Origin: DASVTR01 sp033855775
Lineage (GTDB): Bacteria; Acidobacteriota; Blastocatellia; Pyrinomonadales; Pyrinomonadaceae
DNA: 45,940 nucleotides
Direction: 5' to 3'
Assembly: GCA_033855775.1 (NCBI GenBank)
Contig: JAWVFT010000028.1
Location: 1-45,940 of the forward strand
The notes under the pieces are model-generated. The model worked only from the letters and a program-made list of their open reading frames with translations, was not told the DNA's origin and did not search any database. Positions 8,058 to 16,200 of this stretch are shown here, one piece after another; position 1 is the first letter of the stretch, and each line of letters begins with the position of its first letter. The translations under genes and the position numbers were made by a program.

Positions 8058-8767
8058 GTTTCTATTCTCCACGAAACTTCGGGCAGGTATTGGGGGCCGT
8101 GTGGACGTGAGATTGAACGCCGGACTTCTTGACGGCCAGCCTTCATCTTGCCACGATGCCATCGGGTGAGAGGCAGCCCTAGTGTCTCACCGCTCACGAC
8201 TGAATGCCGATTGGACGTGGCGACAAAGAAGCGCGCTCCGCTGCTCTCGCTGACGCCAATCAGTGTACAGTTAGTAATGACCCAGACTGCTTTTCTATTT
8301 CAAAGGAAGCTGGCCGATAAAAATCCGCGCCAGCGCGAGGGTAGACGATTGCAAAGCCCGCGTAGCATACTGCGGTCGCAGCCGGATGTCCATACTTAAA
8401 TGACGAAGCAATGACGAAGCAATGACGGAGCCACGCCTTCATCTCGCTCTTCATCGCAGGCGCTCGAACGATGAAGAGCGAGCGAGCACGAGCCTTCAAG
8501 GCAGCGGGAGAATCCGGCTCTGCGTATAACTTTCACTGGCTCCCCTTGCCTCATTTGCATACGGTCAAATGCAGGGGCAGTGTCCGACTCTCTCATCTGG
8601 AAAATCAAGCGCGCCGCGAAAACACTGGCGAAAGCGCGCTTTTTCGTTGAGCATGGGCGGGCGAAAACTGCGGAATGCCGTTTGCTAACTTATCGAGCGT
8701 CATGAAGCAAACTCTCCCGTCAACCAGTTTTCCAGAGAGGCAGTCCTACAGTAAGGAGATAGTTTGT
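8058..8767. other. Gene-poor spacer with repeats and hairpins
   Basis: No convincing gene was found. It contains: a tandem 11-mer ATGACGAAGCA (about 8400-8430, two full copies and a variant); an inverted repeat with 14-bp arms at 8443-8456 and 8469-8482; a local fold around CATTTG/CAAATG near 8551-8572; and a hairpin with arms AAGCGCG (8607-8613) and CGCGCTT (8635-8641) followed by TTTCG. The promoters of both divergent neighbours must also lie here. Confidence 0.6.
8443..8482. repeat. 14-bp inverted repeat
   Basis: Perfect arms (core CGCTCTTCATCG and CGATGAAGAGCG) are separated by 12 bases. It may be a cruciform or RNA hairpin; it is not next to a stop codon and has no U-tract, so its role is unknown. 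Confidence 0.7.
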
Positions 8768-9181
8768 ATGAAGAAAATAATTATGCTTTTGATGTGCGTG
8801 ACGCTGCTGGCGGCGAGCGTGTTGGACGTGGCGGCGCAGGATCGTCGTCGCAAGCGTTCGCGCTTCGGTCGTAAAGCCAGAACGGCGGCGATTATCGGCG
8901 GCGGCGCAGTCGTCGGGGCATTGGTCGGCGGCAAGAAGGGCGCGGCCATCGGCGCGGGCGGCGCGGGCCTTTACGCTTTCAATCGTAAGGCGGCGCGGCG
9001 TCACTTCAAGGGACGCACACGCACGATTGGCACGGTCGCCAGCGGCGGCGCGCTCGGCGCGGGCGTCGGCGGCGCGCTCGGCGGCAAACGCGCGGCCACG
9101 GTCGGCGCGATTGCGGGCGGCACGGGCGGCTACGTTTATCGCCGCAGCCAGAAGCGCACTTACTACCGGCGTCGTTACTAA
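8768..9181 (+). CDS. Exported glycine-zipper protein
   Basis: A 137-aa protein. ATG at 8768 follows AAGGAG at seven bases, better than upstream starts. Residues 1-24 form a signal peptide ending near VAAQ. The rest has two Gly/Ala-rich hydrophobic hairpins (about 39-65 and 82-110) of the glycine-zipper type, separated by basic segments, and a Tyr/Arg-rich tail. Such domains insert in or associate with membranes; some are small outer-membrane lipoproteins, but no lipobox Cys is seen. Strong positive charge suggests contact with phospholipid head groups or anionic polymer. It is followed by its own terminator, so it is probably monocistronic. Confidence 0.8.
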   Translation: MKKIIMLLMCVTLLAASVLDVAAQDRRRKRSRFGRKARTAAIIGGGAVVGALVGGKKGAAIGAGGAGLYAFNRKAARRHFKGRTRTIGTVASGGALGAGVGGALGGKRAATVGAIAGGTGGYVYRRSQKRTYYRRRY

Positions 9182-9199
9182 GCGTCAAAGAAACTTATG

Positions 9200-9239
9200 G
9201 AGCGGGTGGCTGCTAACTTAAAAGGTCGGCCACCCGCTC
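9200..9239 (+). terminator. Hairpin after the glycine-zipper gene
   Basis: Perfect 11-bp arms GAGCGGGTGGC (9200-9210) and GCCACCCGCTC (9229-9239) lie 18 bases past the stop; only a short TTAT follows. Confidence 0.65.
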
Positions 9240-9319
9240 TTATGCTAAAGATGAATTTGAAAGAAAGCCTAAACCTCGCGGGATTCGTCTTCAACCACTA
9301 AAGCAGGAGAAAGTTTATT

Positions 9320-9949
9320 ATGTCATACGATGAAGAACAGCAGAGAAGAAGTCGCGTTGTGGTCGAGACTCCGACGGCGAGGCGCGAGGTTGTGCGAACA
9401 GAAACATCACGCGTGCCTGACAGGCAAGGCATGTCAACGGGCGTCGTCGCGGCCCTCGTCATCGGCGCGGTCGCGCTGACCACGATTATCTTCCTCTTCC
9501 TGTCGAACCGGAACAACGACGCGACGAACACCAACGTCCGCGTCGCCACTACACAGCCGACGCCCCTGCCGCAGCAGCAGCCCGTCATCATCCAGCAACC
9601 GGCTCCGCAACAGCAGCAGCCCGTCGTCATCGAACAACCGGCGCAACAACCGCCCGTCGTCATCACGCAACCTGCGCCCGCGACGACGACATCTTCAACC
9701 ACGACCGAACCCGCTTCGACCAGACCGAGAGGAACGGACGACGCGACCATCCAGTCGAACATAGACAAGAGGATGTCCGACGACCCGAAGTTTGCGTCGC
9801 TCGGCGTGCTGGCTAACGTGATGGACGGCAAAGTCACGCTCACCGGAAGCGTGGACACGCCGGAATTAAAACGGCAGGTCGAATCGCTGGTCAAGAGAGT
9901 CGAAGGCGTGCGCGCCGTCGATAATCAAATCAGCGTCGCGGGCGGCTGA
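9320..9949 (+). CDS. Membrane-anchored BON-domain protein
   Basis: A 209-aa protein with a cytoplasmic N-terminus rich in Arg and Thr (1-37), one membrane span (about 41-62), a Gln/Pro-rich linker (about 75-125) and a C-terminal BON domain (about 138-208) with the typical VTLTGSVDTPELKRQVE pattern and the closing V-x-x-V-D-N-Q-I. BON domains bind phospholipid or polymer in the periplasm, as in OsmY and DolP. AGGAG precedes the ATG. The N-terminal Thr-rich segment before the membrane could be a kinase target, which is speculation. Located after the glycine-zipper gene; both may act in envelope stability. Confidence 0.87.
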   Translation: MSYDEEQQRRSRVVVETPTARREVVRTETSRVPDRQGMSTGVVAALVIGAVALTTIIFLFLSNRNNDATNTNVRVATTQPTPLPQQQPVIIQQPAPQQQQPVVIEQPAQQPPVVITQPAPATTTSSTTTEPASTRPRGTDDATIQSNIDKRMSDDPKFASLGVLANVMDGKVTLTGSVDTPELKRQVESLVKRVEGVRAVDNQISVAGG

Positions 9950-9976
9950 GAGCCAACGACGAAGAGATTTTTTTCA

Positions 9977-10023
9977 ACACAAAGGGCGCGAAGAAATTTA
10001 AGCTTTCTTCGCGCCCTTTGTGT
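9977..10023. terminator. Perfect 20-bp hairpin between convergent genes
   Basis: Arms ACACAAAGGGCGCGAAGAAA (9977-9996) and its exact complement (10004-10023) leave a 7-base loop. It separates the BON gene from the leftward small gene ending at 10070. Neither side has a classical U-tract, but length and position fit a bidirectional terminator. Confidence 0.75.
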
Positions 10024-10069
10024 CTTGCCGTTGAGATGTCGTAGAGCGGCGGCCGTTCAATAACCTTGC

Positions 10070-10285
10070 TCAATAGCCTTCTGTCTGTTGGCGCAGCCAG
10101 TCGTCCAACTCCTGCTCGGTCGGCTCGCGTTGTAGCTCTTCGCGCACGCGTTCACGCGCGTAATCGCGCTCAGCGCGGGCGGCGTCTTCCAACCCGGCGT
10201 CCGCGTCTTCAGGTTTCGGATTCTCTTCCGCCATCAAGCCGCGCGCGGTCGCATCCAGGAAAGTGTGTGGTTGACTTTGAAGCAT
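10070..10285 (-). CDS. Small acidic protein of unknown function
   Basis: A 71-aa, highly charged product (Glu, Asp, Arg) that should be mostly helical; the C-terminal half ends with TEQELDDWLRQQTEGY. No membrane span or metal motif. The start is uncertain (ATG at 10285, or the internal ATG at 10234, which leaves 54 residues); neither has a strong ribosome site. It lies 39 bp after the next upstream gene on the same strand and may close the PilZ gene group. Confidence 0.5.
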   Translation of the reverse strand: MLQSQPHTFLDATARGLMAEENPKPEDADAGLEDAARAERDYARERVREELQREPTEQELDDWLRQQTEGY

Positions 10286-10324
10286 AATTATCTTGCGCCC
10301 TGTTCAGAGTTTCCGTTTCGGAGT

Positions 10325-10786
10325 TTAACTTAACGCGGCGTTGCTTTCCGTCTCGCCCGCGATAGTGACCTGTATGTCGTCCGGCGCGGGCGATGTCTCA
10401 ATCGAGAGGCTGGCCTCTTCGCCGTGGAGCAAGACGCGCCGCCGCTCGCCGAGCGCGTGGCAGGTGACTTCCGTAATCAAACATTCGACGGGCGCGTGCG
10501 TCATCCGTTGCAGGCTCACCGCCTCGCGTCCATCATGCAGGAGCGTCAGGTCTGCGACCAGTTCGGCTTTCGCCGACGCGTCGAGCGTGTATTCGCCCAG
10601 GGCCACGGACTGCGGCAAGAGTCCCATCTCCGTGTCGGGGTAGATAGTCCAGATGAAGCCTATGTCGAGCAGAAGCTGCGCCGCTTCGTCGGCGATGAAA
10701 TAGCCGAGCACGGTCGCGCCGATGACGTGCGCGATAACGTGGTCTTGATGTGTGCTGGTTTCCAGCGGCGACCAAGCGGCTGTCAT
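10325..10786 (-). CDS. Unknown protein encoded behind a PilZ gene
   Basis: A 153-aa product; ATG at 10786 is supported by GAGGTG six bases upstream and avoids overlap with the PilZ gene. The N-terminal half holds HQDHVIAHVIGATVLGYF and a hydrophobic LLLDIGFIW segment, the C-terminal half looks like beta strands. Not recognised. It starts 37 bp after the PilZ stop and is likely co-transcribed with it. Confidence 0.7.
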   Translation of the reverse strand: MTAAWSPLETSTHQDHVIAHVIGATVLGYFIADEAAQLLLDIGFIWTIYPDTEMGLLPQSVALGEYTLDASAKAELVADLTLLHDGREAVSLQRMTHAPVECLITEVTCHALGERRRVLLHGEEASLSIETSPAPDDIQVTIAGETESNAALS

Positions 10787-10823
10787 CCCTTTCACCTCAC
10801 AAAACGGGGAAGGCTCAAGTCGC

Positions 10824-11138
10824 TCACCGCTTGCCATACTCTTCGAGGACTCGCGCCAGCAGATTTTTCTCCATCAGTGTCAGGCGGTCGAAGCGCACGC
10901 CGAAACCGAGGCTCGGTTGATGATAGACGATGGTGCCGTGCAGCGGCATCCAGAAGCCGGTCGGCAATTGAATCTCAAAGTTAATCTCTATGTCGGCGCT
11001 GACGTGCGCCATCGTTTCGATATAGCAGCCGCCGAGTCCGAGGTCGCTCAAGCGCGACGGATAGTTGCCCGAAAGCCCTTCCCAACGCACCGGCAGCGGC
11101 AACGGGAAACGCTCTTTGTCTCGACGCTCATCGCTCAT
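10824..11138 (-). CDS. PilZ-domain protein
   Basis: A 104-aa single-domain PilZ protein, a family whose members bind cyclic di-GMP. The first binding motif RxxxR is present as Arg6-Arg10 (RDKER). The second, normally D/N-x-S-x-x-G, reads DLGLGG, with Gly in place of Ser, which could weaken but need not abolish binding. The remaining sheet and C-terminal helix are intact. AAGGGG precedes ATG. It probably links second-messenger level to motility or surface polymer output; the unknown genes after it may be effectors. Confidence 0.87.
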   Translation of the reverse strand: MSDERRDKERFPLPLPVRWEGLSGNYPSRLSDLGLGGCYIETMAHVSADIEINFEIQLPTGFWMPLHGTIVYHQPSLGFGVRFDRLTLMEKNLLARVLEEYGKR

Positions 11139-11189
11139 CGCTGGCCCCTTGCCCTCCGCTCGCTGTCGCCACGCAAGTCGAATCCACGC

Positions 11190-11657
11190 TTAAAAGACGA
11201 AACATAAATCGTATTTTTCGCCCGGCAAATCAATGTAGAGTTTGTGCTCGTCGGCATCAATCTTGATGATGTCCTGACAGATGAGCACGAAGATGCGCTT
11301 GCAGCCGCGCAGGGCCGTGCCTGCGCCAAACTTCAAGGTGAAGGAACTCTGCGTGGTGACGTAAGTTCCGGCCAGAGTTTCGGGAACGACAATCGTCAAG
11401 CCTTCGTCGGTGGCGATTTGCTGTTCCGCTCCGTGGTTGACGAACTCGCCGAGCGACGACGCGCCCGGCGCAAAGCTGACCTCTCCGCGCTCGCGCAGCT
11501 TCTGCGTCTCTGACGCCTCCAGGGTCAAGCCGAAGGCCGCGAACAGGTCGGCCAACTCCATCGTAAACTCGCCTGCGGCATGCGCGCCGGAAATCCTCTT
11601 GATGAGTCCAAGGACAGGCTCTTTCAACTCCGGGCGCGGAAGACATTCGACCAGCAT
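11190..11657 (-). CDS. Unknown cytoplasmic protein upstream of the PilZ gene
   Basis: A 155-aa protein; ATG at 11657 with GAGGGG eight bases upstream. No signal peptide or membrane span; the N-terminal half appears helical, the C-terminal half strand-rich (TLKFGAGTALRG, KRIFVLICQDIIKI). A function was not recognised. It lies 51 bp before the PilZ gene on the same strand. Confidence 0.7.
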   Translation of the reverse strand: MLVECLPRPELKEPVLGLIKRISGAHAAGEFTMELADLFAAFGLTLEASETQKLRERGEVSFAPGASSLGEFVNHGAEQQIATDEGLTIVVPETLAGTYVTTQSSFTLKFGAGTALRGCKRIFVLICQDIIKIDADEHKLYIDLPGEKYDLCFVF

Positions 11658-11751
11658 CAAACATTCCCCTCAAGTCTGAACAATCATCAATCGTGATTAA
11701 AGCTTAGCGCGCATAGTATACGCCGCGACAACTCGCGCGCAAGAAATAAAA

Positions 11752-11769
11752 ACGGCGGCCACGCGCCGT
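11752..11769 (-). terminator. Terminator of the MFS gene
   Basis: Arms ACGGCG and CGCCGT (11752-11757, 11764-11769) lie 18 bases past the MFS stop; on the minus strand the stem is followed by TTTTTATTTC. Confidence 0.65.
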
Positions 11770-11786
11770 CGTCGTCAGTCAACGCC

Positions 11787-13076
11787 TCATTCTGCTTTGG
11801 TCGCGCCCTGATAATTCAGTAGGCTGCGCGCCTTCAACGCAATCAGGGCGACGGCGGCGAGACAGCCTAGGCCGCCGGTCAAGACCGCCAGCGGAGCGCC
11901 TATGAATCGAGCCAGCACGCCCGATTCCATCTCGCCCAGTTGCGGCCCGCCCATAAAGAAAATCATGTTGATGGAAGTCATGCGCCCGCGCAGGTGGTTT
12001 GGCGTCAGGAGTTGGCGAATGGTCTGGCGGATGACTGTGCTCACGGTGTCGGCTGCGCCAATCGTCGCCAGCAGCAAGAGCGACAGCCAGAACACTTTCG
12101 AGAGCCCGAACGCGACGGTGGCCGCGCCGTAAACGGCGATGGCGATGACGACGATGCGCCCCTGCCGCCTGAGCGTTCCGAAGCGCGCAACGATGAGCCC
12201 CGCAATCACGGAACCGACAGCCGGAGCCGCCGCCAGCATTCCTAAGCCACGCGCTCCGACTTTAAGAATCTCCGCCGCGAAGATGGGCAGCAATGCGTTG
12301 GCCGCGCCGAAGAAGGTCGCCACGAAATCCAGCGTCATCGTCTGCACGATAATCGGCGTCCGCCACACAAAGCGCAAGCCCTCGCCGAGCGCGCCGAAGC
12401 TGACGCGCGCTCGCTTCTCTTCATCTTCGCTCGTCACGCGCCCGCTGGCTCTTATCAACAAGACGGCGATGATGACAGAGACGAACGACGCCGCGTTGAC
12501 GCCGTAAATCAGAGCCGGGCCGTAGGCGTACAGCAGCAGCCCGGCCAACGCTGGCCCCGCCACCTGCGCCACTTGAAAAACGATGAGATAGAGGCTCACG
12601 GAATTTTGAAAATCTTCGGGCGGAACCAGCGCGGGCATCAAAGCCTGCCGCGCCGGATTGTCGAACGCGACGGCAGCCGAAGTGATGGCCGTCATCAGAT
12701 AGATGGGCCAGACGCTTTCCAGACCACTGGCCGTCGTCCAAGCCAGCACGCCCGCGCTCAACAGCATCACGCTCTGCGCAATCAGCATCAGCCGCTTGCG
12801 GTCAACAACGTCTGCCACCACGCCGCCGAGCAACGAGCAGAGAATAATCGGCCCGACTCGCACCAGCCCGACAAGCCCGAGAGCCAGCGGAGATTTCGTC
12901 AACAGGTAGATGTGCCAGTCAATCGCCACGCGCTGCATCTGCGAGCCGGTCATGGAGACGAACTGGCCCGCCCACATCAAACGAAAGTCGCGATGACGCA
13001 GCGCCGCGAATGATGACGAACGGGCTGTGGCAGGATTCTCAGGAGACGGCTTGGAGACTTGATTCGAAGCGGGCAT
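11787..13076 (-). CDS. Major facilitator superfamily exporter, MFS_3/EntS-like
   Basis: A 429-aa inner-membrane transporter with about 12 hydrophobic spans. It opens with FAALRHRDFRLMWAGQFVS, typical of the MFS_3 group that includes the enterobactin exporter EntS and drug efflux pumps. The loop 2-3 signature GGVVADVVDRKR is present, and FDNPARQALMPALV follows as expected. It probably expels a small hydrophobic compound or siderophore using the proton gradient; no biosynthetic genes nearby indicate which. The ATG at 13076 is adjacent to a TTG and lacks a clear ribosome site. Flanked by terminators on both sides, hence monocistronic. Confidence 0.9.
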   Translation of the reverse strand: MPASNQVSKPSPENPATARSSSFAALRHRDFRLMWAGQFVSMTGSQMQRVAIDWHIYLLTKSPLALGLVGLVRVGPIILCSLLGGVVADVVDRKRLMLIAQSVMLLSAGVLAWTTASGLESVWPIYLMTAITSAAVAFDNPARQALMPALVPPEDFQNSVSLYLIVFQVAQVAGPALAGLLLYAYGPALIYGVNAASFVSVIIAVLLIRASGRVTSEDEEKRARVSFGALGEGLRFVWRTPIIVQTMTLDFVATFFGAANALLPIFAAEILKVGARGLGMLAAAPAVGSVIAGLIVARFGTLRRQGRIVVIAIAVYGAATVAFGLSKVFWLSLLLLATIGAADTVSTVIRQTIRQLLTPNHLRGRMTSINMIFFMGGPQLGEMESGVLARFIGAPLAVLTGGLGCLAAVALIALKARSLLNYQGATKAE

Positions 13077-13122
13077 CAATTGATACGTTAACGCCTGTCG
13101 CGCTCTAACTCAAACGCGGCGC

Positions 13123-13161
13123 AAAAAAAGCGCCCGCGGCCCTTTCGATTGGACGCGGGCG
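13123..13161 (-). terminator. Terminator of the WD40 kinase gene
   Basis: Arms CGCCCGCG (13131-13138) and CGCGGGCG (13154-13161) are followed on the minus strand by a seven-base T run (13123-13129), 80 bases past the kinase stop. A canonical intrinsic terminator. Confidence 0.8.
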
Positions 13162-13242
13162 ACGTGTTCCTGCTCGTCGCTCTTCATCAGTCATTCTTCA
13201 TCAATCATGGCCATCCGCGGCGAGCGGATTCCGGGCAAAGTC

Positions 13243-16200
13243 TCATTGCCAGATTCTTATCGTTTGGTCGCGGCTGCCGCTGACGAGCGTTTGCGCGTCG
13301 GGCGAGAAGCTCAGCGATTCGATGCTGTCCTGATGGCCCGCGAGCGTTTGCCTGAGTTCGCCGGTCTTAACGTCCCAGAGCTTGATGGTCTTGTCACGGC
13401 CTGCGCTGGCGAGCGAGCCGCTGTCGGCAGTGAACGCGAGAGAGTTGACGAAGCCCTTGTGACCCGCGAGCGTTTTTGCGATCTCTCCCGTCTTCCAATT
13501 CCAGAGGTTGATGGAGCCGTCATCGTGCCCGCTCGCCAGCCAATTGGCGTCGGGGCTGAAGGTGAGATAGATGGTTCCCTTCGCGGCGAGCGTCTGCTTC
13601 TCAGTTCCAGTGTCGGCGTCCCACAGCTTGATGGTTTGGTCAAAGCTGGCGCTGGCCAGCGTCTTGCTGCCGGGAACAAAAGCCACGGCCCACACTTCAT
13701 TCGTGTGACCGCGCAGCGTGCGCAGTTCTCGTCCCTGCTCAATGTCCCAGAGCTTGATGGTTTGGTCTTTGCTGGCGCTGGCCAACGTTTGCCCGTCGGA
13801 TGAGAAAGCCACGAACAGAACTTTGTCCGTATGGCCGCGCAGGACTTTGAGCGACGCGCCGTCTGCGACGCGCCAGAGCCGTATCGTCTGGTCTGAACTG
13901 GCGCTGGCGAGCATGCGACTGTCGGGCGAGAACGCGATGGAATTGATAACGCCTTCGTGTCCCGGCAGCGTCAGCTTCAACTGCCACAAGCGCGCGTCCC
14001 AGACTCTAATCTTTCCATCTGCGCCCGCGCTCGCCGCCGTGTTGCCGTCAGGCGCGTAAGCGACCGTCCAGACTGTTCCCTGCTGGCTGCTCAACTTTTG
14101 TTTGAGGGCGAAAAGATGCGGCGCGCTCTCCGTCGTCCCGACCGCGGGCGGCTGAGGCGCAACACGCTCGGTCGCTTGCGCAGGCTGCGGCGCGGCGGCG
14201 CGCCGATTGAAGAGGATGAAGGCAATCGTGCCGATGATGAGCAACATGAGCAGGCCCGCGATAATCAAGACGGGCCGCGCCGTTGTTGACCGCGCAGGCG
14301 AAAGAGGCGCAAACGATGGAGGCGCAAGCGTCGGTGGCGTAAGCGTCGGCGGAGCAAGCGAGGGCAGCGCAAGCGTCGGCAGCGGCGTCGCTGTTTTCTC
14401 CGCGCTCTTCGCGGTTGACGACGACAAAGCAGCAGAGTTGTCAACGAAGGTCGGCTGCGTGCGGAAATTATCAACGAGCGTCGGCTGCGTTCGGAAGTCG
14501 TCAACAACATCGGGCTGCGCTTGAAAGTCGTCAACGACCGGCTGCGTTTGAAGATTGTCAACGACAGTTGGCTGCGTGCGAAAATTGTCAACGACCGTTG
14601 GCTGCTCGCGTCGTCGCATCTCATCTTGCTTGAGCCGCGCCGCCTCGTTCGCTTGTTCCAGTTCTTCTCGCTCGCGCGCCTGCTGCGCCGCCAGGGCCGC
14701 GCGTCTGGACTCTTCCGCTGCTTCAGCCTGACGACGCGCCGCAGCCGCATCGGCCTCAGCTTGTCGCCGCCGCGCCTCTTCCGCTTGTAGACGAAGCGCT
14801 TCCTGACGCAGCCGTTCGGCTTCAGCCTGACGGCTTGCTTCCAACGCCGCCCGCGCCGCTTCCGCCGCACGCTCTTCTTCAGCGACGCGCTCTTCCTCCG
14901 CAATGCGTTCTGCTTCCGCAATGCGCGCTGCTTCCGCGATGCGTTCTTCTTCAGCGCGGCGTTCTTCTTCAGCGATGCGCGCTTCTTCTGCGACGCGCTG
15001 GCGTTCGGCTTCGGCCTGCACGCGCGCCTCTTCTGCTTGACGGCGCGCTTCGGCTTCCTCACGCAGGCGCGCTTCTTCGGCTGCCGCTACGCGACGTTTC
15101 TCTTCAGCCTCTTTCGCGGCGCGAAGCTTTTCTTCAGCTTCTCTAGCGACGCGACGTTCCTCTTCTGCTTCTTCGGCGGCGCGACGCTGTTCCTCTGCCA
15201 GGCGTCTCTGCCGTTCAGCCTCTTCAGCTTCCAACTGTTTGCGCCGCGCTTCGGCTGCGGCAGCGGCTTCCGCTTTCAAGCGAAGCTGTTCTTCAGCTTG
15301 CTGCCGCTCACGTTCCGCTGCCTCTCGTGCTGCCGCCTCGCGCCCAGCCGCTTCACGTGCTGCTGCTTCACGTGCTGCTGCCTCGCGGGCTGCGGCTTCA
15401 AGTTGCGCGCGTTCTTCTTCCTCGCGCCGCTGCTGCTCTGCGGCCAGACGCGCGGCTTCCTGCTCTGCCGCCAGACGCAGAGCCTCGGCCTCCGCGCGGC
15501 GTCGTTCCTCTTCCTCAAGCTCTTTGCGCTGGCGTTCCGCTTCTTCCAATTCCCTGCGCTGGCGTTCGGCTTGGGCGCGGCGAGCGGCGGCCAACTCTTC
15601 TTCGCGCTGGCGCGCGGCAGCCTCTTCCTCAAGTTGTCGTTGCGCCGCGGCGGCTGCTTCAAGCTGCTGCCGCTGCTGTTCGGCGATGACACGCTGACGC
15701 TCTGCTTCGGCCTCCAACCTGCGTTGCTCTTCGGCCTCGCGCTCGGCGGCCTCCGTCGCCAGACGCCTGCGTTCAAGCTCTGCGCTCTCTTGCTGCTCGC
15801 GGCGCAACTCTTCTTCGCGCTCACGCTCTCTTTGCAGTTCCGCTTCGCGTTCACGCGCCTGCTGTTCTTCGTCATCCGTCGGGAGAATCAACAGCGTCAC
15901 GTCTTGCTCGCTGCTGTGCGCTTCGGATTCATGTCTGGAGACGGCGTGCTGAGAATCTCTGATGTCGGAGTTGAGTTGCGAAGGCCATGACATTTCCGCC
16001 GACGGCTCTGTAAACGATGCGCGCGTCGGTTCGATGACGGGGCCGGACGTGCCGCCGAGTCCGAGACGTTGCTGGCCAGAGAGATTGGACGCGCCGCCCG
16101 GCGACGAAGCGACGGGCGATTGAGCGGTCGGCGACGGAACGGTCGGCGCGGGCGAAGACTGCCCCGGAACAAACGGCCTCCGGTCGGCGGTCAAGTCCGA

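Noticed and set aside
15037..15990. Plus-strand frame of 317 codons opposite the kinase helix
   Set aside because: It is a by-product of the repetitive Glu/Arg/Ala codons of the kinase on the other strand; its Phe/Leu-rich translation has no family resemblance.
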